Part shown: piece by piece, positions 1 to 5,776 of the stretch | How positions within the stretch are numbered: position 1 is the stretch's first letter | Layout of the letters: every line of letters begins with the position of its first letter | Assembly (NCBI GenBank): GCA_028866355.1 | Contig: JAGWIH010000114.1 | Location: 1-7,205 of the forward strand | DNA from: Alphaproteobacteria bacterium | GTDB taxonomy: Bacteria > Pseudomonadota > Alphaproteobacteria > ATCC43930 > CGMCC-115725 | Length of the DNA: 7,205 nt | Direction: 5' to 3' | Notes under the pieces: generated by a model | Databases searched by the model: none | Told to the model about the DNA's origin: nothing | What the model saw: only the letters and a program-made list of their open reading frames with translations | Made by a program: the position numbers and the translations under genes

Positions 1-1
1 C

Positions 2-742
2 AAGGTCGACGTCGTGCTCGAATGCACCGGCCTGTTCACCAAGCGCGACGCCGCCGCCAAGCATCTCGAAGCTGGCGCCAAGCGTGTCATCATCTCGGCG
101 CCGGCCGATGGCGCCGATGTCACCGTGGTAATGGGCGTCAACAGCGACAAGCTCAAGCCCGAGCACAAGGTGCTGTCGAACGGTTCCTGCACGACCAACT
201 GCCTTGCGCCTGTCGCCTATGTTCTCAACGAGGCGCTTGGCATCGATCAAGGCTACATGACGACGATCCACTCCTACACCGGCGATCAAAACACCGTCGA
301 CACGTTGCACAAGGACATGCGTCGTGCCCGCGCCGCCGGCCTCAACATGATCCCGACGTCGACCGGCGCCGCCAAGGCGCTCGGCCTGGTGATTCCGGCC
401 TTGCAGGGCAGGCTCGACGGCACGTCGATCCGCGTTCCGACCGCCGACGTTTCCTTGATCGATTTCAATTTCACCGCGGCGCGCGACACCAGCAAGGATG
501 AGATCAACGCGCTGATGACCAAGGCCGCGAATTCGAACCGCTTCAAAGGCATTCTCGCCGTCAACAGCGAAGAGACGGTGTCGGGCGATTTTATGCACGA
601 TCCGCACAGCGCCATCTTCGACCTGACGCAGACGGTCGTCATGGGCAAGCGTTTTTGCCGCGTGCTCGCCTGGTATGACAATGAATGGGGTTTCTCGAAC
701 CGCATGGTCGAGATGGCGGCCCTGGTCGGTGATTTGGGCTGA
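2..742 (+). CDS. gap: Glyceraldehyde-3-phosphate dehydrogenase, type I (5'-truncated by window edge)
   Basis: Catalyses the NAD(P)-dependent oxidation and phosphorylation of glyceraldehyde 3-phosphate to 1,3-bisphosphoglycerate in cytosolic glycolysis, or the reverse in gluconeogenesis. The frame is open from base 2, so the gene begins upstream; a GTG at 14 is an internal valine codon, not a start. 246 residues are present against about 335 in the family, so roughly the first 90 residues, most of the nucleotide-binding fold, are outside. Visible hallmarks are the active-site SCTTNC with its catalytic cysteine at 188-190, the TIHSYTGDQ segment with the catalytic histidine at 269-271, the P-S-T-GAAKA phosphate-binding stretch, and the C-terminal WYDNEWGFSNR signature. 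Cofactor preference cannot be judged because the specificity residues are missing. The next gene starts 4 bases after the stop, indicating cotranscription. Identity is essentially certain. Confidence 0.98.
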   Translation, partial: KVDVVLECTGLFTKRDAAAKHLEAGAKRVIISAPADGADVTVVMGVNSDKLKPEHKVLSNGSCTTNCLAPVAYVLNEALGIDQGYMTTIHSYTGDQNTVDTLHKDMRRARAAGLNMIPTSTGAAKALGLVIPALQGRLDGTSIRVPTADVSLIDFNFTAARDTSKDEINALMTKAANSNRFKGILAVNSEETVSGDFMHDPHSAIFDLTQTVVMGKRFCRVLAWYDNEWGFSNRMVEMAALVGDLG

Positions 743-746
743 GCGA

Positions 747-1166
747 ATGACGGCGCGGATCGTCGTTCATTCGTTTGCCGATGCGCGTGCCGCGCTGGCC
801 GCCGCCGCAGCACTTGGTCGTGACGTAACGCTGACGAGCGCGGCCGATGCCGGCGCCTATGCCGGTCCGGGCTGGTTCAAGGCGTTGACCGACGAAGCCA
901 GGCGCGCCGTGCCGACGGCGCATTGTGATATTGTACTCGACTGCGGCGCGGCACCCGGCTTTGCGCTCGCGGCGCTGCAGTTCGGGTTGAAACGCGTGCG
1001 GTTTACCGGCGGCGAAGAAGCCCGTCGCCGTCTGCAAGCGATTGCTGCACAGCTCGATGCCGTGATCGAGACGGAATCGGTGCCGGCGCTCGATCTGCAC
1101 GGCGTCCGCCAGCCGGAGGCACGTTGCCTTGCCTGGCTCGCCGGCGAGACGGTGACGCGGGCTTAG
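747..1166 (+). CDS. Conserved-looking hypothetical protein between gap and fba (139 aa)
   Basis: I do not recognise this protein. The ATG at 747 lies 4 bases after the gap stop and in the same frame as an upstream extension that only overlaps gap, so 747 is the natural start; the ribosome binding site is weak, suggesting translational coupling to gap. The product is 139 residues, soluble, with no signal peptide or membrane segment. It alternates hydrophobic strands (ARIVVHSF, DVTLTS, CDIVLDCG, RVRFTGG, DAVIET) with alanine-rich helices, which suggests an alpha/beta fold. Features that may matter are a GPGWF segment around residue 46, a C-D-I-V-L-D-C-G-A-A-P-G segment near residues 66-77, and an FTGGEEARRRL segment near the middle of the second half. 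Placement between two glycolytic genes suggests a related or accessory role, but that is only inference. Codon use matches its neighbours, arguing for a real gene. Confidence 0.8.
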   Translation: MTARIVVHSFADARAALAAAAALGRDVTLTSAADAGAYAGPGWFKALTDEARRAVPTAHCDIVLDCGAAPGFALAALQFGLKRVRFTGGEEARRRLQAIAAQLDAVIETESVPALDLHGVRQPEARCLAWLAGETVTRA

Positions 1167-1181
1167 GCCCTCTGCTATATC
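1152..1181 (+). promoter_or_regulatory. Candidate sigma-70-type promoter for fba-thiE
   Basis: A -10-like TATATC at 1176-1181 is preceded directly by TGC at 1173-1175, forming an extended -10 element. A -35-like GTGACG at 1152-1157, four of six matches to TTGACA, lies 18 bases upstream. The predicted start of transcription falls about 15 bases before the fba ATG. The -35 lies inside the end of the preceding gene, so this would be an internal promoter that supplements read-through from gap. Assignment is by eye from consensus only. Confidence 0.45.
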
Positions 1182-1202
1182 CGGCGCATAAGGGAAGGCG
1201 AT

Positions 1203-2135
1203 ATGGCGACAGTGACCAAGACCGTTAAAAAGATCCTCGACGCCTACGAAAGCGATACGCCGAAAACCAAGGCGAATATCGCGCGCATCCTGATGCAGGG
1301 AAAGCTCGGCGGCACCGGCAAGCTGGTGATCCTGCCGGTCGACCAGGGCTTCGAGCACGGTCCGGCGCGCAGCTTCGCGCCCAATCCGCCGGCCTACGAC
1401 CCGCATTACCATTTCCGGTTGGCAATCGATGCGGGGCTGTCGGCCTATGCCGCGCCGCTCGGCATGCTCGAGGCCGGCGCGCGCACTTTCGCTGGCAAGA
1501 TCCCGACCATTCTCAAGTGCAATTCGGCCAACAGCCTGTCGCGCGCGAAGGAGGCGGCTGACCAGGCGGTGACGGCCTCGGTGCAGGATGCGATCCGCCT
1601 CAAATGCGCGGCGGTCGGCTTCACCATCTATCCGGGCTCGGACAAGGCCTACGACCAGATGGAGGAGCTGGCCGCGCTCGGCCGCGAAGCCAAGGCGGCT
1701 GGGCTCGCGGTCGTCGTCTGGTCCTATCCGCGCGGCGGCTTTTTGTCGAAGGAAGGTGAGACGGCGATCGACATCTGCGCCTATGCCGCGCACATGGCCG
1801 CGCTGCTCGGTGCGCACATCATCAAGGTCAAGCCGCCGACGGCGCATCTCGAGCTGGAGGCGGCAAAGAAAGTCTACGAGGCACAGAAGATCGACATCTC
1901 GACGCCGACTGCGCGCTACCGTCACGTCGTCCAATGCTGCTTCAATGGCCGGCGTATTGTGGTTTTCTCCGGCGGCGAAGCCAAAGACGCTGAAGGCATT
2001 TACGCCGAAGCCCGCGCGATCCGCGACGGCGGCGGCAATGGCTCGATCATCGGCCGCAACACGTTCCAGCGGCCGCGTGACGAAGCGCTCAAGTTGCTCG
2101 GTCAGCTTATTCGGATTTATCGCGGCGAGGCGTGA
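1203..2135 (+). CDS. fbaB: Fructose-bisphosphate aldolase, class I (DhnA/FbaB type)
   Basis: Cytosolic aldolase that reversibly splits fructose 1,6-bisphosphate into dihydroxyacetone phosphate and glyceraldehyde 3-phosphate through a Schiff base. The 310-residue length fits the DhnA/FbaB group of TIM-barrel aldolases, distinct from animal class I and metal-dependent class II enzymes. Visible features are the early LVILPVDQGFEHGP strand-loop (about 41-54), the inner strand with VVVWSYPRGG (170-179), the IIKVKPP strand (206-212) whose K208 is the likely Schiff-base lysine by comparison with the IIKTYY strand of LsrF, and a C-terminal phosphate-binding GGGNGSIIGRN segment (276-286). The start is supported by an AAGGGAAGG ribosome binding site ending a few bases before the ATG. 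The last codon overlaps the thiE start. Together with gap upstream it gives two consecutive triose-phosphate steps, working in glycolysis or gluconeogenesis. Confidence in family is high. Confidence 0.95.
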   Translation: MATVTKTVKKILDAYESDTPKTKANIARILMQGKLGGTGKLVILPVDQGFEHGPARSFAPNPPAYDPHYHFRLAIDAGLSAYAAPLGMLEAGARTFAGKIPTILKCNSANSLSRAKEAADQAVTASVQDAIRLKCAAVGFTIYPGSDKAYDQMEELAALGREAKAAGLAVVVWSYPRGGFLSKEGETAIDICAYAAHMAALLGAHIIKVKPPTAHLELEAAKKVYEAQKIDISTPTARYRHVVQCCFNGRRIVVFSGGEAKDAEGIYAEARAIRDGGGNGSIIGRNTFQRPRDEALKLLGQLIRIYRGEA

Positions 2136-2755
2136 CCCGCCTCTATCTCATCACACCGCCGGCGTTCGATCCGCCAATCTTCGCGCGTTCGCTCGCCGAA
2201 GCGCTCGATGCCGGCGATGTCGCCTGCGTTCAATTACGTCTGAAGCCGGCGGACGACGACGCCATTCGCCGCGCGGCGGATGTCCTGCGGCCGATCGCCC
2301 AAGATCGCGGCGTCGCCTTCCTGATGAACGACCGCGCCGATCTGGCGGTCGCCTGCGGCTGCGACGGCGTTCATGTCGGCCAGGAAGACACGCCGTACGA
2401 CGCGGCGCGGCGCCTGTTGGGGCCGGACCGCATCGTCGGTGTGACCTGTCACGCCAGCCGCGACCTGGCGCTCGAAGCGGCGGAAAAAGACGCCGACTAC
2501 GTCGCCTTCGGCGCGTTCTATCCGACCCAGACCAAAATCGCCAAAGGGCACGCCGACCCCGAATTATTGCAGTGGTGGAGCACGGCGACGACGGTGCCAT
2601 GCGTGGCGATCGGCGGCATTACGCCGACGAATTGCGGCCTTTTGGTTAAAGCCGGCGCCGATTTCCTCGCCGTCATCGCCGCCGTATGGGATCATCCGCA
2701 AGGGCCGGGCGCGGCGGTTAAGGCATTCGTCGAGGCGATCGCCGCCGCGGGCTGA
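2132..2755 (+). CDS. thiE: Thiamine-phosphate synthase
   Basis: Joins hydroxymethylpyrimidine pyrophosphate and thiazole phosphate to form thiamine phosphate in the cytosol. The product is 207 residues, normal for ThiE. Motifs in order are QLRLK (34-38, pyrophosphate contacts), NDRADLA (66-72), DGVHVGQED (78-86, with the metal-binding acidic residue), GVTCH (103-107, where most members have G-x-S-x-H), a YPTQTK segment (130-135) equivalent to the T-x-TK pyrophosphate loop, and IGGITPTN (160-167). The start is a GTG that overlaps the aldolase stop as GTGA, with only a poorly spaced GAGG before it, so translation is probably coupled to fba. No alternative start keeps the first strand (LYLIT). 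No other thiamine gene and no TPP riboswitch are visible upstream. The family also contains the TenI thiazole tautomerase, but the retained pyrophosphate-binding residues favour a true synthase. Confidence 0.92.
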   Translation: MTRLYLITPPAFDPPIFARSLAEALDAGDVACVQLRLKPADDDAIRRAADVLRPIAQDRGVAFLMNDRADLAVACGCDGVHVGQEDTPYDAARRLLGPDRIVGVTCHASRDLALEAAEKDADYVAFGAFYPTQTKIAKGHADPELLQWWSTATTVPCVAIGGITPTNCGLLVKAGADFLAVIAAVWDHPQGPGAAVKAFVEAIAAAG

Positions 2756-2772
2756 CCGGGCGGATTTCTTCC

Positions 2773-3492
2773 ATGACGGCGTCCTCAGGCGAAGCAGTAT
2801 TGCCGGTTGCGCATGAGCGCCGCGGCTGGTTGCCGCCGTGGGCGCTGATCGCCGCCGCGCTCTTGCATATGTTGCCGGTGCTGATCTGGCTGTGGCACTG
2901 GCCGGCGACATCCGTTGCGCCGCCGGTGGCGTTCAAGGTCACGCTGGTGCGGGCGCCGCCGAAGCCAACGCCGCCACCGTCACCCGCGGCAACACCCAAA
3001 CCGCGGGAATCCGGTCCCGACCAAAACACCGAAGCGAAGAAGACGGTCGCGCCCGAGCCGGCACCGCCGCCGCGCGCCCGGACGGAACCGGTGCCGGACT
3101 CGGCGCGTGCCGCCGTCGCCAATCCGAAACCGGCGACCGAAGGCCTGCGCGTGCTCGAGCTTCATCTGCCGACGCGTGGCGACGCCGACCGCAACCGGGC
3201 GGGCGATCCCTATCTCAACGCCATCATGCAGCGGATCGAAGGCAACCGCGTCTATCCGCCGGCGTCGGCTTTTTATGGCGCACCGGAACGGACGGTGGTT
3301 TACAGCGTCGGCGTCAATCCCGGCGGCACGGTGAGCACCATCACGTTGCTGGCGTCATCGGGCCAGAGCCTGATCGATGAAGCCGCGCGCCAGATGATCG
3401 CCGCGAGCGCACCGTTTCCCCATCTGCCGGCTGAGTTGCCGCAGGTCCGTACGTCGATCGTCATCTATATTCCGGTCTACCCGCCCGGCTGA
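2773..3492 (+). CDS. TonB-like energy-transducing envelope protein
   Basis: 239-residue protein with the three-part layout of TonB: a short cytoplasmic N-terminus, one membrane segment (about residues 22-43), a proline/lysine-rich periplasmic linker (about 49-122) and a C-terminal TonB-type domain (about 147-239). The membrane segment carries a histidine (H32) in a position comparable to the functionally essential H20 of E. coli TonB. The C-terminal domain shows the usual Y-x-x-x-I-x-x-R-I-x-x-x-x-x-Y-P-P opening, then V-x-V-x-x-x-G-x-V strands, and the A-S-S-G-x-x-x-L-D-type helix. It would couple the proton gradient, through ExbB/ExbD, to outer-membrane receptors; those partners are not in this window, so the receptor is unknown. 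A TolA-like role is an alternative. It starts 17 bases after thiE with a weak ribosome binding site and is probably cotranscribed. The linker contains two PPP runs, which can depend on EF-P. Confidence 0.85.
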   Translation: MTASSGEAVLPVAHERRGWLPPWALIAAALLHMLPVLIWLWHWPATSVAPPVAFKVTLVRAPPKPTPPPSPAATPKPRESGPDQNTEAKKTVAPEPAPPPRARTEPVPDSARAAVANPKPATEGLRVLELHLPTRGDADRNRAGDPYLNAIMQRIEGNRVYPPASAFYGAPERTVVYSVGVNPGGTVSTITLLASSGQSLIDEAARQMIAASAPFPHLPAELPQVRTSIVIYIPVYPPG

Positions 3493-3497
3493 GTGAC

Positions 3498-3525
3498 TCG
3501 ACCACGGCATAAATAGCACTATAGT
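3498..3525 (+). promoter_or_regulatory. Candidate promoter for the ribbon-helix-helix/RAMA-like gene
   Basis: TCGACC at 3498-3503 matches four of six positions of the -35 consensus, and TATAGT at 3520-3525 matches five of six positions of the -10 consensus, with a 16-base spacer. The region is strikingly AT-rich compared with the surrounding DNA. Transcription would start near 3531, about 30 bases before the gene. The -10 lies inside the palindrome, so a protein bound there would block transcription. Confidence 0.55.
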
Positions 3526-3533
3526 ACTATTTA
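3510..3533. repeat. 24-bp near-perfect palindrome, probable operator
   Basis: The sequence TAAATAG-C-ACTATAGT-A-CTATTTA reads the same on both strands except for one mismatched pair (3517 with 3526). It overlaps the -10 element of the promoter that drives the downstream gene. Both arms are AT-rich in an otherwise GC-rich region. A further CTATTT at 3535-3540 repeats the right arm, which might allow binding of an additional subunit. Most likely it is an operator for a dimeric repressor, plausibly the ribbon-helix-helix protein encoded just downstream; ribbon-helix-helix proteins commonly bind such sites as dimers of dimers. A transcription terminator is unlikely because the stem is AT-rich and lacks a following T run. 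Confidence 0.6.
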
Positions 3534-3561
3534 GCTATTTGTGCCATTCTGGAGCTTGGCG

Positions 3562-3999
3562 ATGATGACGATCGAGATCGATTTCGATGTCTACAAGGCG
3601 CTGACGGCACGTCGCGGCGACGAGACGGTCAGCTACAACGACGTGCTGCGGACCCTGCTCGGGTTGAGCCAACCGACCGCGGGATTGCGCCGTTTGTTTG
3701 GGCTCGGTGGTGGCCGAGCGGCGGTTTCTGACTCATCTAAAGGCAGCGTAACAGACTGGTCCTACAAGGGAATCCGGTTCCCCGCCGGCACCAGCCTGCG
3801 GGCAAAATACAAAGGCCAGACTCATGTGGCGCGGATCGATCGTGGCGGCATCGTCGTCGGAGGCAAGCGCTTCGCGACGCCATCCGATGCGGCGCGCGCC
3901 GTCACCGGTACGAACGTCAACGGCTGGCGATTCTGGCAATGCCGGCTGCCCGGCGAGGCCGGCTGGCGGCGCCTCGACGCGCTCCGCCAGGACTCTTGA
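3562..3999 (+). CDS. Small two-domain protein: SeqA/ribbon-helix-helix-like N-terminus and RAMA/DUF2924-like C-terminus
   Basis: 145-residue soluble protein. A GGAG ribosome binding site at 3551-3554 lies 7 bases before the first ATG; a GTG at 3541 in frame is less likely because it has no ribosome binding site. Residues 3-35 (TIEIDFDVYKAL...YNDVLRTLLGL) have the beta-strand, helix, helix pattern of ribbon-helix-helix dimerisation domains and resemble the start of the replication regulator SeqA (TIEVDDELY...ASDILRRML). A short linker leads to residues 68-125, where SYKGIRFPAGTSLRAKYKG, a GGIVVGGKRF strand pair, a TPSDAARAVTG helix and an NGWRFW ending match the pattern of RAMA, DUF4357 and DUF2924 domains, found in proteins associated with restriction and modified DNA. 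Function is unknown; a regulator or DNA-modification sensor is inferred from the fold pattern only. Its own promoter and palindrome suggest autoregulation. It ends 15 bases from the convergent epmA. Confidence 0.8.
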   Translation: MMTIEIDFDVYKALTARRGDETVSYNDVLRTLLGLSQPTAGLRRLFGLGGGRAAVSDSSKGSVTDWSYKGIRFPAGTSLRAKYKGQTHVARIDRGGIVVGGKRFATPSDAARAVTGTNVNGWRFWQCRLPGEAGWRRLDALRQDS

Positions 4000-4004
4000 G
4001 AGTC
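3991..4004 (+). terminator. Short hairpin at the convergent gene ends
   Basis: GACTCTTGAGAGTC is a perfect inverted repeat (six bases per arm around TG, effectively a five-pair stem with a four-base loop) and contains the TGA stop of the upstream gene. It lies between two convergent genes. It has no run of T residues, only GGGCTTT about six bases later, so its role as a terminator is doubtful. Confidence 0.25.
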
Positions 4005-4014
4005 GAATCGGGCT

Positions 4015-5052
4015 TTAGCCGACCGGCGCCCACAAGACATCGTCAATGCGCGCGGCGCCACTCGCGAGCATGACCAGACGATCGAATCCGAGAGCGATAC
4101 CGGCGCTCGGCGGCATCGCCGCAAGCGCGGTCAGGAAATCTTCGTCGATCGGATAGGCCTCGCCATAGCGCGCCTGCTTGCGGGCACGGTCGCGCTCGAA
4201 GCGCCGCCGTTGCTCGACGGGGTCGGTGAGCTCCGAAAAGCCGTTGGCGAGTTCGAGACCGCCGACATAGACCTCGAATCGTTCCGCCACGCGCGGATCG
4301 TCGGGCTTGGCGCGGGCGAGGGCGGCCATGGCGATCGGATAATCGGCCAGGATCGTCGGCACGCCGATGCCGAGCGTCGGCTCGATCCGTTCGAGGAAGA
4401 TGCGGAAGAAGAGGTCGTCCCATTCGTCGCCGGGATGCGGCGCAATGCCGAGCGGCCGGGCCGCCGCTGCCAGCAGGTCAAGCCGCGGCCGCTCCGGATC
4501 GGGTGCGGTGGCGAGAATGTCAATGCCGCAACGATCGGCGAAGACGCCGGCCACGGTCTCCCGGCGCCAAGGCCGGTGTGGATCGGTCACCTGTCCTCGC
4601 CACCTATAATGGCGCTCGGCGACCGCTTCGAGAACGACGGTCAGCAGCCGCTCACAATCAGTCATCAACGCCTGATAAGTCGCGTCGGCGCGGTACCACT
4701 CGAGGAGCGTGAATTCGGGATGATGGGTGGCGCCGCGCTCGCTGTTGCGGAACGCATGCGCCAGCTGGAATAGCTTGGGCACGCCCGCTGCGAGCAGCTT
4801 TTTCATCGCGAATTCGGGCGAGGTATGCAGGAAAAATGAGCGCGGGCCGGTGCCGGGTTCGTCGAGCGTGGTGGCAAACGCGCGCAAATGCGGCTCCAAA
4901 CCAGGGCTGATCTGCAAGGCCGGCGTGTCGACTTCGGCAAAGCCCTCGGCCTCGAAATAGCCCCGGACTGCGCGCAAAGCTTTGCCGCGCGCCGCGAGAT
5001 AGCGCGTCCGTGCAGCAAAGCGGTCGCGGCGCCACCAGGGCGTGTCGGTCAT
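4015..5052 (-). CDS. epmA: EF-P lysine lysyltransferase (PoxA/GenX family)
   Basis: Class II lysyl-tRNA-synthetase-like enzyme that transfers (R)-beta-lysine, made by EpmB, onto the conserved lysine of elongation factor P instead of onto tRNA. The 345-residue product has only the catalytic core and no anticodon-binding domain, typical for EpmA (about 325 residues) and unlike full LysRS (about 500). Visible features are the motif 1 region with VDTPALQISPGLEPHL (41-56), SFFLHTSPEFAMKKLL (72-87), motif 2 FRNSERGATHHPEFTLLEWY (101-120), the ELANGFSEL segment (267-275) and motif 3 GIALGFDRLVML (318-329) with its arginine at 325. The ATG at 5052 is chosen because AAGGAG (5061-5066, reverse strand) sits 8 bases before it; the frame stays open further upstream only by chance. 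Divergent from efp, its substrate gene. Confidence 0.95.
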   Translation of the reverse strand: MTDTPWWRRDRFAARTRYLAARGKALRAVRGYFEAEGFAEVDTPALQISPGLEPHLRAFATTLDEPGTGPRSFFLHTSPEFAMKKLLAAGVPKLFQLAHAFRNSERGATHHPEFTLLEWYRADATYQALMTDCERLLTVVLEAVAERHYRWRGQVTDPHRPWRRETVAGVFADRCGIDILATAPDPERPRLDLLAAAARPLGIAPHPGDEWDDLFFRIFLERIEPTLGIGVPTILADYPIAMAALARAKPDDPRVAERFEVYVGGLELANGFSELTDPVEQRRRFERDRARKQARYGEAYPIDEDFLTALAAMPPSAGIALGFDRLVMLASGAARIDDVLWAPVG

Positions 5053-5199
5053 GCACAACTCTCCTTCGGCTGGGCAAGCTAGGCGGCCGCCGCGAGCCCG
5101 CCAAGCGCCGTATTTCGCTTGTGGGCGCGGGGGGCAAGCTGGTACGAAGCAGCCCGCAAACCCACAACGAGACTGTCTTTTCGCGCGAGGATTGGCGCC
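5053..5199. other. Divergent intergenic region between epmA and efp
   Basis: These 147 bases must hold the promoters of both epmA and efp. Apart from the epmA ribosome binding site and a GAGG (5187-5190) serving efp, I see no convincing -35/-10 pair, no riboswitch-like structure and no strong palindrome. A segment repeated as GGCAAGCT on both sides of the region is probably coincidental. Confidence 0.5.
5061..5066 (-). promoter_or_regulatory. Ribosome binding site that decides the epmA start
   Basis: On the minus strand AAGGAG lies 8 bases before the ATG at 5052. It fixes the start inside a reading frame that otherwise stays open across the intergenic region and far into the antisense of efp. 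Confidence 0.75.
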
Positions 5200-5766
5200 A
5201 TGAAGATCAATGCCATTGACATCAAACCGGGCAACGTTCTGGAACAGGACGGCAAGCTCTGGCTTGTCCTGAAACGCGAACTCATCCAGCCCGGCAAAGG
5301 CGGCGCCTTCGCCCAGGTCGAGATGCGTGATCTGAAGACCGGTACCAAGACCAATGCGCGTTACCGTACGCAAGAAACGGTCGAGCGTGCACGCCTCGAC
5401 GAGAAGGACATGCAGTTCCTCTATTTCGATGGCGACATGGCCACCTTCATGGACAACGAGAATTTCGAGCAGACGACGGTCAACAAGGAATTGATTGGCG
5501 AGCCCGCCGACTTCCTGCAGGAAGGCATGATCTGCACCGTCCAGCTGCACGAGGGCGCGGCGCTCGCCATCACGTTGCCGCAAACCGTGGTCCTCGAGGT
5601 CGTCGAGGCCGAGCCGGTGGTGAAAGGCCAAACCGCGTCGTCGTCTTACAAGCCGGGCAAGCTGTCGAACGGCCGGCGCGTCATGCTGCCGCCGCATGTC
5701 GGCACCGGAACGCGCGTCGTCGTCAATACCGCCGACGGCAGCTACGTCGAGCGCGCCAAGGACTAG
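5200..5766 (+). CDS. efp: Translation elongation factor P
   Basis: Binds between the P and E sites of the ribosome and promotes peptide bond formation at polyproline stretches. The 188-residue length is standard. The ATG at 5200 is chosen over an upstream in-frame start because the family begins with M-K-I-x-A-x-x-I-K-x-G-N and a GAGG lies 9 bases before it. Domain I (about 1-65) carries the modification loop PGKGGAF, with K33 at the position of the beta-lysylated K34 of E. coli. Domains II and III follow, with the C-terminal signature SYKPGKLSNGRRVMLPPHVGTGTRVVVNTADGSYVERA (about 148-185) intact. Keeping lysine at the loop tip rather than arginine agrees with the divergent epmA next door. 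The next gene begins 10 bases downstream, so both are likely cotranscribed. Confidence 0.97.
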   Translation: MKINAIDIKPGNVLEQDGKLWLVLKRELIQPGKGGAFAQVEMRDLKTGTKTNARYRTQETVERARLDEKDMQFLYFDGDMATFMDNENFEQTTVNKELIGEPADFLQEGMICTVQLHEGAALAITLPQTVVLEVVEAEPVVKGQTASSSYKPGKLSNGRRVMLPPHVGTGTRVVVNTADGSYVERAKD

Positions 5767-5776
5767 ACGCCGGGCG

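Noticed and set aside
639..1934. 431-codon minus-strand open frame across the gap end, the 139-aa gene and fba
   Set aside because: It is antisense to well-identified genes, is arginine-rich and lacks any recognisable domain; such long frames are expected by chance in GC-rich DNA.
1588..2649. 353-codon plus-strand frame over fba and thiE
   Set aside because: It is a very arginine/serine-rich out-of-frame shadow of two recognised enzymes.
2756..2772. TPP riboswitch or other regulatory RNA linked to thiE
   Set aside because: thiE overlaps fba on its 5' side and the gap downstream is only 17 bases; there is no room for such an element, and none is seen before fba.
3510..3540. Intrinsic terminator after the TonB-like gene
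   Set aside because: The stem is AT-rich and has no following T run; its position over a -10 element fits an operator better.
3541..3561. Earlier GTG start for the ribbon-helix-helix/RAMA-like protein
   Set aside because: No ribosome binding site precedes it, whereas GGAG is correctly placed for the ATG at 3562, and the family-like N-terminus starts there.
5696..5776. Earlier ATG start for the SuhB-like protein inside efp
   Set aside because: The extra residues are out-of-frame efp sequence unlike the family; the ATG at 5777 gives the usual N-terminus and length.
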